The notes under the pieces were generated by a model. The model searched no databases. It saw only the letters and a list, made by a program, of their open reading frames with translations, and had not been told where the DNA came from. A program made the position numbers and the translations under genes. This document shows, one piece after another, positions 1 through 7,877 of a stretch of DNA of 47,082 nucleotides (positions are counted from its first letter, which is position 1; every line of letters starts with the position of its first letter). Source of the DNA: an uncultured Opitutaceae bacterium (lineage in GTDB: Bacteria > Verrucomicrobiota > Verrucomicrobiia > Opitutales > Opitutaceae); assembly GCA_903862935.1 (NCBI GenBank), contig CAIOZY010000002.1:1-47082 (forward strand), given 5' to 3'.

Positions 1-99
1 GCCGCCCCTGCCGCAGCCCCCGGCGCAAAGCCGGGTGCCGCCGCCCCGGGCGCCAAGCCCGGAGCCGCGCCCGCCGGAGCGAAGCCCGCCAAGAAGTAA
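1..99 (+). CDS. C-terminal tail of a protein, probably ribosomal protein L25 (partial)
   Basis: The window opens inside a reading frame that ends at TAA (97-99). The 32 visible residues are almost only Ala, Pro, Gly and Lys, with a repeated APGAKPGAA unit and a KPAKK end. Such a basic low-complexity tail carries no function by itself. The identity is inferred from position: in many bacteria the L25/CTC gene lies directly before pth, and L25 proteins of this kind often carry Lys/Ala-rich tails. Any other protein with such a tail would fit equally well. Confidence 0.45.
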   Translation, partial: AAPAAAPGAKPGAAAPGAKPGAAPAGAKPAKK

Positions 100-165
100 G
101 CTTTTTTTTCGCGCCGGTTTGCGCCGACTATCGTCTGCGCGGGCCCGGCGCGGGTTCTTTGAGTC

Positions 166-750
166 ATGTCCATTACGCTTGTCGCCGGCCTGGGCAACCC
201 GGGCCGGGACTACGCGCGCACCCGCCACAACCTCGGCTGGATGGTGGTCGACGCCCTGGCCTGCAAGCACGGGCTTTCCTGGCGCTCGAACGCCGCCTTC
301 GAGGCGGAGGTCGCCCGCTGGGACGTCCCCGGCCGGCCCTCCGTCTGGCTCACCAAGCCGTTGACCTTCATGAACGAAAGCGGCCGCTCCGTGGGGGGCA
401 TGGCCCGCTACCACAAGCTGCCCGTCGACTCGGTCGCGGTCGTCCACGACGACCTGACGATCGACCTGGGGCGGCTCAAGGTCTCGGTCCTGGGAAGTGC
501 CGGGGGTCACAACGGGGTCTCGAGCCTGCTCGAGCACCTGGGCGACGGGTTCGCGCGCTACCGCATCGGCATCGGGCCGAAGGAGCCTCCGCAGATGGAC
601 CTCAAGGACTTCGTCCTCAGTGAATTCACCTCCGAACAACTTGCCACAATCGAACACAAACTCGACTCCTACGTCCAGGGACTGGAGCTGCTGATCGCCA
701 GCGGCCCGGACCAGGCCATGACCCTCCTTAATCGCAAAGACCCAACATGA
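166..750 (+). CDS. pth: Peptidyl-tRNA hydrolase
   Basis: Cytosolic hydrolase of 194 residues that cleaves the ester bond of peptidyl-tRNAs released early from ribosomes, recycling tRNA. The family length is about 190. The N-terminal VAGLGNPG motif holds N11, and RHNLG holds the catalytic H21. N70 lies in the FMNESG motif, D95 in HDDL, and N116 in the GGHNGV motif; these match N10, H20, N68, D93 and N114 of the E. coli enzyme. Its stop overlaps the rpsF start (ATGA, 747-750), so the two genes are probably translationally coupled. Between the preceding stop and this start lie a T8 run and an 8-bp inverted repeat (110-117 and 145-152). Confidence 0.96.
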   Translation: MSITLVAGLGNPGRDYARTRHNLGWMVVDALACKHGLSWRSNAAFEAEVARWDVPGRPSVWLTKPLTFMNESGRSVGGMARYHKLPVDSVAVVHDDLTIDLGRLKVSVLGSAGGHNGVSSLLEHLGDGFARYRIGIGPKEPPQMDLKDFVLSEFTSEQLATIEHKLDSYVQGLELLIASGPDQAMTLLNRKDPT

Positions 751-1046
751 ACGAAACAGCCAAACGCCACTACCGCGCCACCTTCATCCTCGACAACCGG
801 GGCAAGGAGGAGACGGCCGACGTGATCATTGAGAGCGTGAAGAAGGAGATCGCCGCCGTGCATGGCGAGGTGACCGCCGTGGAGAACCTGGGCAAGAAGG
901 ACTTTGCCCGCGTCACCGACGCCAAGTTCGCCGGCGCGACCTACGTGCAGGTTGCCTTTTCCGCCCCGCCCGAGGGCCCCGCCGCACTCAAGGAGAGGCT
1001 CCGGCTCAACCACAGCGTCTACCGCACCTTCGTCGAGTCCGTCTGA
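747..1046 (+). CDS. rpsF: 30S ribosomal protein S6
   Basis: Small-subunit ribosomal protein of 99 residues, normal for S6. The segment YRATFILDNRGKEE is the first beta strand and turn of the ferredoxin-like fold, and the C-terminal half ends with RLNHSVYRTFVESV, matching the family's later strand and helix. The start codon overlaps the pth stop by four bases and ssb follows 34 bases downstream. The rpsF-ssb-rplI order is the classic bacterial arrangement, except that rpsR (S18) is not in its usual place between ssb and rplI. Confidence 0.93.
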   Translation: MNETAKRHYRATFILDNRGKEETADVIIESVKKEIAAVHGEVTAVENLGKKDFARVTDAKFAGATYVQVAFSAPPEGPAALKERLRLNHSVYRTFVESV

Positions 1047-1080
1047 CGAAGGCCCCGGCGGGCCTGAACCCCCCACCACC

Positions 1081-1545
1081 ATGGCTTACCTCAACAAAGT
1101 CTTCCTGATCGGCAACCTCACGCGCGACCCCGAGCTGCGGGTCACGCCGAAGGGCACCTCCATCTGCCAGTTCGGGATCGCGGTCAACCGGCAGTTCAAG
1201 GACGAGTCGGGCGCGACCCGGGACGAGACCACCTTCGTCGACATCGAAGCCTGGGGCAAGCAGGGGGAGCTCGTGTCGAAGTACCTCACCAAGGGGAGCC
1301 TCGCGATGATCGAGGGCCGCCTGAAGCTCGACCAGTGGGAGGACAAGACCAGCGGCCAGAAGCGCAGCAAGATGAAGGTCGTCCTCGACAACGTCCAATT
1401 CCTCAACAGCCGCGGCTCGGGAGGCGGGGGCGCAAGCCCCGCCCCGCACGCCGCCCCCGACGAGGCGGCCCCGCAGGGCGCTTCCTCCGCCAAGCCCCAC
1501 GCCCCCGCCGGCAAGGAACCCGGCGACGAGGACGTCCCGTTCTAA
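1081..1545 (+). CDS. ssb: Single-stranded DNA-binding protein
   Basis: Protein of 154 residues that coats single-stranded DNA during replication, repair and recombination. The N-terminal OB fold begins MAYLNKVFLIGNLTRDPELR and continues through FVDIEAWGKQGE to about residue 110. A Gly/Ala/Pro-rich linker follows, then the acidic tip DEDVPF that recruits partner proteins. The ATG at 1081 is chosen because the OB fold starts there; the same frame is open further upstream but that stretch overlaps rpsF and has no SSB character. It lies between rpsF and rplI, in the usual replication/translation cluster. Confidence 0.95.
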   Translation: MAYLNKVFLIGNLTRDPELRVTPKGTSICQFGIAVNRQFKDESGATRDETTFVDIEAWGKQGELVSKYLTKGSLAMIEGRLKLDQWEDKTSGQKRSKMKVVLDNVQFLNSRGSGGGGASPAPHAAPDEAAPQGASSAKPHAPAGKEPGDEDVPF

Positions 1546-1575
1546 CCCAAGACCAAACCCGAACCCTTTATCGTC

Positions 1576-2109
1576 ATGTCCAATACCGAAATCCTCCTCC
1601 TCAAGCCCGTCGAAGGCCTCGGCGGCGAGGGAGACCAAGTCAAGGTCCGCGCCGGCTACGCCCGCAACTACCTATTGCCCCGCCGCATCGCGGTGCCGCT
1701 CACCAACGCCAACCGCAAGCAGGTCGAGGCGCTCAAGAAGCGCCGCGCCGAGCGCGAGGCCCAGGAGCTCAACGGGGCCCAGGAGTTGTCCCGCAAGCTC
1801 GAGAAGGCGAGCCTGGCCTTCGCCGTCAAGACGGGCGAGGGCGGCAAGATGTTCGGCGCGATCACCGCGGCCGACCTGCACGAAAAGCTCGTGGCGCTCG
1901 GTTTCGAGATCGAGAAGAAGCGCATCCACCTCTTCACGCCCGTCAAGGCCCTCGGCCAGCACACCGTCAAGGTGAAGCTCCACGCCGACGTCACGGTGGA
2001 GCTGCCCTTCGACGTCGTGTCGGAGAACCCGATCATCGACCAGGCCGACGCCAAGGCCTCCGAGGAGAAGAAGCCCGAGGGCAAGAGGGCCGCCGACGCC
2101 AAGAAGTAG
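1576..2109 (+). CDS. rplI: 50S ribosomal protein L9
   Basis: Large-subunit protein of 177 residues, longer than the usual 148-150. The N-terminal domain shows the L9 signature, with LLLKPVEGLGGEGDQVKVR and GYARNYLLPRRIA. A long helix rich in Lys, Arg and Glu links it to the C-terminal rRNA-binding domain (about residues 75-155). The last 20 or so residues are a charged Lys/Glu/Ala extension that accounts for the extra length. It sits 30 bases after ssb and 40 before dnaB, apparently in the same operon. Confidence 0.95.
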   Translation: MSNTEILLLKPVEGLGGEGDQVKVRAGYARNYLLPRRIAVPLTNANRKQVEALKKRRAEREAQELNGAQELSRKLEKASLAFAVKTGEGGKMFGAITAADLHEKLVALGFEIEKKRIHLFTPVKALGQHTVKVKLHADVTVELPFDVVSENPIIDQADAKASEEKKPEGKRAADAKK

Positions 2110-2149
2110 GCCCTGACCCGGGCCGACGACTTCCGAAAGCGGGCGATCC

Positions 2150-3535
2150 ATGCCGGAAGAGGCCTCAAGCCCCACCCAGCGCACTCCCCAGGCCCCGCAG
2201 GCGGGCCGGGCCCCTCCGCACAGCCTTGAGGCTGAGGAGTACCTGCTGGGCTGCTGCCTGCTCGACGGCTCAGAGACTATCGCCCGCTGCCTCGAGGCGA
2301 GGCTCCCGCCCGCGGCCTTCTACAGCCCGGCCCACCGGCTGGTGTACGAGAAGGTGTGCGAGCTCTACCAGAAGAACCCTCCGGTCGACGTCACGGTCGT
2401 CGCCGAGGAGCTGAAAAGCGCCCGCCAGCTCGACTCGATCGGGGGCTACGCCTTCCTCGCGCAGCTCAGCGGCAAGATCCCCACGACCGCCCAGGCGCAG
2501 TATTTCATAGACCGGGTTAGGGAGCTGTACCTGCTGCGGGAGCTGATCAAGGTCGCCACGCAAACGGTCGAGAACTGCCTGGGCTTCCAGGGGGGGCTTG
2601 AGGAATTCATCGACCGGGTTGAGCACGACTTTTTCCAGGTGACCCAGGACCGGATCGTCGACGTCGCCAAGCAGATGAAGGAGCCGACGACCGAGGCGAT
2701 GAACGTCATCTCCAAGATGATGATGAAGAAGGGCGAGCTCACGGGAGTTCCCTCCGGCTTCAAGGACCTGGACAACCTGACCTGGGGCTTCCAGCGCCAG
2801 GAGATGATCGTCCTAGCGGCCCGGCCCTCGATGGGAAAGACGAGCCTTGCCCTGAATTTCGCGGAGGCCGCAGTCATGCCCCGGCACGGGGATCCCGTGA
2901 CGACGCTTGTTTTCTCCCTGGAGATGAGCGCCGCCCAGCTCGCCCTGCGCATGCTCTGCTCGAGGGCCCGGGTGAACTTGAAGCTGTTGCGTGAGGGGCT
3001 GCTCTCCCGCAGCGGAGAGGACAATGCGCACCTGTTGGAGGCCGCCGACAATTTTTCGAAGGCCCCGCTCTACATCGACGATTCCAGTCACTTGACAATC
3101 ATGGAGTTGCGCGCGAAGGCGCGGCGGCTCCACGCCCGCCGAAAGCTCGGACTGATCATTGTCGACTACCTGCAGCTGCTGAGCCCGACAGACGGCCAGA
3201 CGCCCCGGGAGCAGCAGGTCGCCGAGGCTTCCCGCGGACTAAAGGCGCTTGCGAAGGAACTTGATGTGCCCGTGGTTGTACTAAGTCAGCTCAACCGCTC
3301 TTCCGAGAAGGAGAACCGCGCGCCGAAGCTCGCCGATTTGCGCGAATCCGGATCGATCGAGCAGGACGCCGACGTAGTGCTCATGCTCGCCCGACCCAGA
3401 GATGCCGACGAAAAATACCAGGTAGCCGCCGATTCAGCGGAGTTAATCGTTGCCAAGCAACGGAACGGGCCGGTAGGAGATTTGAAGCTGACTTTCCTCA
3501 GAGACATCACCCGATTTGAAAACTATACCCAGTAA
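2150..3535 (+). CDS. dnaB: Replicative DNA helicase DnaB
   Basis: Hexameric helicase of 461 residues that unwinds DNA at the replication fork. The N-terminal DnaB domain (about residues 20-125) begins with AEEYLLGCCLLDG. A linker then leads to the RecA-like ATPase domain (about 185-460). Walker A is RPSMGKTS with K230, Walker B is LIIVDYLQLL with D339, and the later motif LSQLNRSSEKENR is typical of DnaB. Length matches the family and no intein is present. The 3' end overlaps the most upstream bamA start by 20 bases. Confidence 0.97.
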   Translation: MPEEASSPTQRTPQAPQAGRAPPHSLEAEEYLLGCCLLDGSETIARCLEARLPPAAFYSPAHRLVYEKVCELYQKNPPVDVTVVAEELKSARQLDSIGGYAFLAQLSGKIPTTAQAQYFIDRVRELYLLRELIKVATQTVENCLGFQGGLEEFIDRVEHDFFQVTQDRIVDVAKQMKEPTTEAMNVISKMMMKKGELTGVPSGFKDLDNLTWGFQRQEMIVLAARPSMGKTSLALNFAEAAVMPRHGDPVTTLVFSLEMSAAQLALRMLCSRARVNLKLLREGLLSRSGEDNAHLLEAADNFSKAPLYIDDSSHLTIMELRAKARRLHARRKLGLIIVDYLQLLSPTDGQTPREQQVAEASRGLKALAKELDVPVVVLSQLNRSSEKENRAPKLADLRESGSIEQDADVVLMLARPRDADEKYQVAADSAELIVAKQRNGPVGDLKLTFLRDITRFENYTQ

Positions 3536-5891
3536 CCCCCTGCCGCGGGTGGCGCGCATTCTGCTGCTTGTTGGCCTGACGCTGGTTGCTGGTGTCCGGA
3601 CGGCCCCCGCACAGCAGGCGCCGGCCGCCGACCAAGTGCCGGGCGCCGGCTACCGGGTCGGGACGATCACGGTCAAGTTCGTCGGCACGGCCAACGTGAA
3701 CGAACAGGTCGTCCGGGCGAACATGCAGCTCCACGAGGGCGGCGACCTGGACGACACGATCCTGGACCGCGACATCCGCAACCTCTACAAGACGGGCCTG
3801 TTCGAGTTCATCCAGACGAAGTGGGAGGCGGCCGGCCCGAGGACCTTCAACCTGGTCGTCGAGGTGACGCCGAAGTTCCGGGTTCTCGCCGTCCGCTACG
3901 ACGGCAACAAGAAGGTGAAGACCAGCAAGCTCGAGGGCGAGGTCAAGACCAAGCCCAATACGGCCCTGGACGAGCGCCAGGTGAAGGCCGACTCCGAGAA
4001 GATCCACGAGTACTACCAGAAGGAGGGGTACAACCAGGTCTCGGTGACCTACGTCGTCGAGCGCAACCGCGCCACGGGCTTCGGGACGGTGGTGTTCCGG
4101 ATCCGCGAGGGGGACCGCGTGAAGATCGCCGACGTGCGCTTCTCCGGCAACAAGAGCTTCAAGGTCCGGACCCTGCGCAGGCAGATGGACACCCGGCGCT
4201 GGTGGATCTTCTCATGGCTGACCGACACGGGCCGGTTCAAGGACGACACCTTCGACGACGACTTGGGCAAGCTCAGGGACTATTACCGGGAGCACGGCTA
4301 CCTCGACGTGGAGATCGCCGAGGACAAGGTCGTCTTCTCGTACCCGACCCCGGGAAAGCTGATCATCACGATCGCCATCACCGAGGGCCGCCAGTACCAC
4401 GTCGGCCAGGTCAGTTTCTCCGGCAACAAGCTCCACTCCTCGGCGCTTTTGGGCCGGGTTGTCCGCCAGAAGCGCGGGGCGGTCTTCTCGCCGCCGAAGC
4501 TGGACGATGACACCCAGCGCCTGGAGGACTTCTACGGCAAGGACGGGTACGTGGAGACCAACGTGCGGCTGATCCGCAAGCCCAACGTCGACACCGGCGC
4601 GATCGATATCGAGTACCAGATCGACGAGGGCGACCGCTACAACGTCGAGTCGGTCGTCCTTGAGGGCAATACGAAGACCAAGAGCACGGTCATCCTGCGC
4701 GAACTCGCCCTAGGGCCGGGCGATGTCTTCGACTCGGTCCGCATGAAGATCAGCAAGCTCAGGCTCGAGAACACGCGCTTCTTCGACGACGTGAACGTCA
4801 GCCCCCAGTCGACCAACATCCCGGGCCGCAAGAACATGCGGGTGGCGGTCAAGGAGGGCCGGACGGGCGCGCTGACCTTCGGCGCCGGCTACAGCTCGCT
4901 TGAGCGGGCCACGATCTTTGCCGAAATCTCCCAGTCCAACTTCGACCTGTTCAACAGCCGCTCGATCTTCCAGGGCGCCGGGCAGAAGTTCCGGATCCGC
5001 CTCCAGCTGGGCCAGCTGTCCAACGAGGCGGTCCTGTCCTTCGAGGAGCCCTGGTTCCTGCAAAAGCAGCTGGCGCTCGGCTTCAGCCTGTTCAGGACGA
5101 GCTCGAGCTACGTCAGCACCTACTACCAGGAGGTCGACCTCGGCGGCACCGTCTACGTCCGCAAGCACCTCTTCGAGCTGATCGACGCGCAGCTGTCGTA
5201 CACCTACCAGGTGATCGAGATCAAGGACGTCACCGCCCAGGCCTCGCCGGTCATCTTGGCCGCGCAGGGCAACAACACCGAGAGCAAGGTGGGCCTGCAG
5301 CTGGTCCGCGACACCCGCGACAAGATCGTCAACACGACCCACGGCAACCGCGTCGAGATGAACGCGACCATCGCGGGCGGGCCGTTCGGCGGGAAGAACA
5401 ACTACTACAAGCTGGAGTTCCGCGGCTCGCAGTTCTTCCAGCTGTTCGAGGCCCAGGCCCAGGTGCTCTCGCTGATCGCCCGAGGCGGGGTGATCCAGAA
5501 CTTCGGCTCGTCGACGACCGTCCCCTACTACGACGCCTTCTACCTGGGCGGGCCTGACGACATGCGCGGGTTCGAGTTCCGCTTTGTCAGCCCCCGGGAC
5601 CTCTACGGGGAGCCGGTCGGCGGCAAGACCTACGGGTTCTTCTCGGCGGAGTACTCGGTCGACATCGTGAGCCCCGTGCGCTTCGCCCTGTTCTACGACG
5701 CGGGCATGGTCAACCCGGGCTCCTTCGACTTCAGCACCTCCAACTACCAGGACGACTTCGGCTTCGGCCTGAGGCTGTTCGTGATGGGCGCCCCCCTGAC
5801 TCTCGACTACGGAATCCCCCTGCGCGGGGACGTCCACTATAAGAACAAATCGGGAGGCCAGTTTAATTTTTCCTTTGGCACCCGGTTCTAA
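3516..5891 (+). CDS. bamA: Outer membrane protein assembly factor BamA (Omp85)
   Basis: Central subunit of the machine that inserts beta-barrel proteins into the outer membrane, 791 residues. A signal peptide (hydrophobic core RILLLVGLTLVAG, cleavage near AQQ) is followed by five POTRA-like repeats (about residues 45-440) and a 16-strand barrel. The family's LGGxxxxRGF motif is present, with R684 in DMRGF, and the chain ends in phenylalanine (FSFGTRF). The start is uncertain: TTG at 3516 overlaps dnaB by 20 bases, while an in-frame GTG at 3549 avoids overlap and still leaves a full signal peptide. There is no in-frame ATG before the POTRA region. skp and lpxD follow, as in many Gram-negatives. 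Confidence 0.95.
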   Translation: MKTIPSNPLPRVARILLLVGLTLVAGVRTAPAQQAPAADQVPGAGYRVGTITVKFVGTANVNEQVVRANMQLHEGGDLDDTILDRDIRNLYKTGLFEFIQTKWEAAGPRTFNLVVEVTPKFRVLAVRYDGNKKVKTSKLEGEVKTKPNTALDERQVKADSEKIHEYYQKEGYNQVSVTYVVERNRATGFGTVVFRIREGDRVKIADVRFSGNKSFKVRTLRRQMDTRRWWIFSWLTDTGRFKDDTFDDDLGKLRDYYREHGYLDVEIAEDKVVFSYPTPGKLIITIAITEGRQYHVGQVSFSGNKLHSSALLGRVVRQKRGAVFSPPKLDDDTQRLEDFYGKDGYVETNVRLIRKPNVDTGAIDIEYQIDEGDRYNVESVVLEGNTKTKSTVILRELALGPGDVFDSVRMKISKLRLENTRFFDDVNVSPQSTNIPGRKNMRVAVKEGRTGALTFGAGYSSLERATIFAEISQSNFDLFNSRSIFQGAGQKFRIRLQLGQLSNEAVLSFEEPWFLQKQLALGFSLFRTSSSYVSTYYQEVDLGGTVYVRKHLFELIDAQLSYTYQVIEIKDVTAQASPVILAAQGNNTESKVGLQLVRDTRDKIVNTTHGNRVEMNATIAGGPFGGKNNYYKLEFRGSQFFQLFEAQAQVLSLIARGGVIQNFGSSTTVPYYDAFYLGGPDDMRGFEFRFVSPRDLYGEPVGGKTYGFFSAEYSVDIVSPVRFALFYDAGMVNPGSFDFSTSNYQDDFGFGLRLFVMGAPLTLDYGIPLRGDVHYKNKSGGQFNFSFGTRF

Positions 5892-5929
5892 TTCTGTTCT
5901 AGTCGCCGCTTACTTTGCACAAATCACTC

Positions 5930-6622
5930 ATGAAGAATACCACAAAGACCCTGTTATCCCTGGGAGCCTTCAGCGCCGCTACGCTCCTGTCCCAAGCCCA
6001 ACCCGCCCCCAAGATCGCGGTTGTGGACATGGCCCAACTCTTCGACAACCACTACGAGACGCAGGCCGAGAAGGCCAAGCTCGACGAGGCCAGCCAGAAG
6101 GCCCAGGCCGAGATCGACAAGATGAACAAGGAAGGCAACGCGATGGTTGCCGAGTACAAGGATCTCGACGAGCAGTCCAAGAATCCGACCGCCACGTCTG
6201 ACGCGAAGGCCAAGGCGATCGCCGAGGCCCAGAAGAAGGGCCAGGAGATCCAGGCCAAGATGCAGGACGTGAACACCTTCGCCAACAACGCCAAGGCCAC
6301 GATCCAGCAGCGCATCCAGACCTTCCGCAGCATGATGCTCGGCGAGATCTCCAAGGTCGTCGTCAAGGTCGCCAAGCGCCACGACGCAACCCTCGTGATC
6401 GACAAGTCCGGCCCGTCGCTGCTCGGCGTCCCGGCGGTCCTCTACACCGATCCGGCCTACGACATCACCGAAGAGGTAGCCGCTGAGATCAACAAGACCC
6501 GCCCGGCCTCCGGATCGAGCTCGTCCCCGTCCCCCGCGATCACGGTCCCCTCGTCCCCGGCCCCCTCATCCTCGGCGACCCCGAAGATCACGGTGCCCGG
6601 CGTCACGGCCCCGTCCAAGTAA
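5930..6622 (+). CDS. Skp/OmpH-family periplasmic chaperone
   Basis: Secreted chaperone of 230 residues that would carry unfolded outer-membrane proteins to BamA. A signal peptide (TLLSLGAFSAATLLSQAQ) precedes the OmpH start, KIAVVDMAQLFDNHYETQ. A long coiled coil rich in Lys, Glu and Ala follows (about 45-135), closing on the RHDATLVIDKSG segment. The ATG at 5930 is preferred to an in-frame TTG at 5915 because it opens directly on the signal peptide. About 50 C-terminal residues form a Ser/Pro/Thr tail containing two ITVP units, absent from typical Skp proteins of about 160 residues. A strong terminator follows. Confidence 0.9.
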   Translation: MKNTTKTLLSLGAFSAATLLSQAQPAPKIAVVDMAQLFDNHYETQAEKAKLDEASQKAQAEIDKMNKEGNAMVAEYKDLDEQSKNPTATSDAKAKAIAEAQKKGQEIQAKMQDVNTFANNAKATIQQRIQTFRSMMLGEISKVVVKVAKRHDATLVIDKSGPSLLGVPAVLYTDPAYDITEEVAAEINKTRPASGSSSSPSPAITVPSSPAPSSSATPKITVPGVTAPSK

Positions 6623-6642
6623 TCGGATCCGTCCGCTTTCAA

Positions 6643-6687
6643 AAGCTCCGCCGCCCCTGCTCTGAGGGGTTGCGGAGCTTCTTTTTT
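6643..6687 (+). terminator. Intrinsic terminator after skp
   Basis: A perfect 9-bp outer stem (AAGCTCCGC at 6643-6651 with GCGGAGCTT at 6672-6680), a two-base internal mismatch, a 5-bp inner stem (CCCCT with AGGGG) and a 6-base loop are followed by C and six T. It lies 20 bases after the skp stop and 17 before lpxD, so it should end the dnaB-bamA-skp transcript. Confidence 0.85.
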
Positions 6688-6704
6688 GTCCCCACGCTGG
6701 GCCG

Positions 6705-7754
6705 ATGCAGGTATCGTTCTCCCCCGACGAGATCGCCTCGATGGTCCAGCCCCGCCTCAGGCGGGGGTCAACCGCTGAGATCGTCCGCGGGATAGCCGGC
6801 CTCGACACGGCCGGCCCCGGGGATCTGTCCTTCCTCGGCAACGCGAAATACCGGCAGCAGGTGCCCAAGTCCAGGGCCTCCGTGATCCTGCTGCCCGCCG
6901 GCTACGAGGGCGATCCCGCCCCGGGCCAGCTCTTCTTCGAGGTGGACAACCCCTCGCTTGCCCTGGCCCGCGTGTGCACGCGCATCGAGCAGACCCTCTG
7001 GCCCCGGCCGGCCCCGGGGATCCACCGGTCGGCCTTCGTCGCCCCGGGGGCCTCGGTTTCGTCCAAGGCCACGGTTGGGCCGCTGTGCGTGGTCGAGGAC
7101 GGCGCAAGCGTCGGAGGGGGCAGCCACCTGCAGGCCCAGGTCTTCATCGGCCGCGGGGCCCGCGTGGGCGCCGACTGCTGGCTGATGCCGGGCTCGATCG
7201 TCACCGCCGAGTGCATCCTCCACGACCGGGTCCGGCTGAACCCCGGCTGCGTTGTCGGCTCGGAGGGGTTCGGCTACGAGTTTGTGGCCGGGCGCCACGA
7301 GAAGCTTCCCCAGGTCGGATTTGTGGAGATCGCCAGCGACGTCGAGATCGGGGCCGGGACGACCCTGGACAGGGCCCGGTTCAGCCGCACCTACGTGGGG
7401 GAGGGCACCAAGATCGACAACCTGGTCCAGGTCGCGCACAACGTCGTGATCGGCCGGCACTGCCTGATCTGCGCCCAGGTGGGGATCTCGGGCAGCACGA
7501 CCCTCGAGGACTACGTCGTCTTGGGGGGCCAGGCGGGCCTGGTCGGCCACGTCACCGTGGGCAAGGGCACCAAGGTCGGGGCCCAGGCCGGGATCAACCG
7601 GGACATCGAGCCGGGCTCGGTCGTCAACGGGACCCCGTGCCTGCCGTACATGCTCGAGCGGCGCATCGTCGCCCTCCAGCACCGACTTCCGGAGTTCTTC
7701 CAGAGGCTCAAGGCCCTTGAGGATGCCGCCGGCGGCTCCGGGAAATCCGTGTAA
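6705..7754 (+). CDS. lpxD: UDP-3-O-(3-hydroxyacyl)glucosamine N-acyltransferase LpxD
   Basis: Third enzyme of lipid A synthesis, transferring a hydroxyacyl chain from acyl-carrier protein to the glucosamine nitrogen; 349 residues against about 340 in the family. A non-repeat N-terminal uridine-binding domain (about 1-100) precedes a left-handed beta helix of hexapeptide repeats (about 105-320), then a C-terminal helix. The catalytic histidine is H245 in NLVQVAHNVVIG. The following genes usual in proteobacteria (fabZ, lpxA, lpxB) are absent, since an efflux cluster comes next. The strong terminator just upstream means it needs its own promoter, but none is obvious in the short gap. Confidence 0.95.
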   Translation: MQVSFSPDEIASMVQPRLRRGSTAEIVRGIAGLDTAGPGDLSFLGNAKYRQQVPKSRASVILLPAGYEGDPAPGQLFFEVDNPSLALARVCTRIEQTLWPRPAPGIHRSAFVAPGASVSSKATVGPLCVVEDGASVGGGSHLQAQVFIGRGARVGADCWLMPGSIVTAECILHDRVRLNPGCVVGSEGFGYEFVAGRHEKLPQVGFVEIASDVEIGAGTTLDRARFSRTYVGEGTKIDNLVQVAHNVVIGRHCLICAQVGISGSTTLEDYVVLGGQAGLVGHVTVGKGTKVGAQAGINRDIEPGSVVNGTPCLPYMLERRIVALQHRLPEFFQRLKALEDAAGGSGKSV

Positions 7755-7877
7755 AGAGAGCGTTTTTTCGCAACCTCGGGTTCCGCGGTGCGTTAGGCTT
7801 GCGGGACCCGGCCAACCGGAGCCAACGTAGAGACTGTCTTTCCAAAACCGGCTCCGCCGGCACCGCACCTTACTCAC

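Noticed and set aside
110-152. Inverted repeat CGCGCCGG/CCGGCGCG between the first stop and pth, beside a T8 run.
   Set aside because: The loop is 27 bases, the T-run precedes rather than follows the stem, and such GC repeats are expected by chance here.
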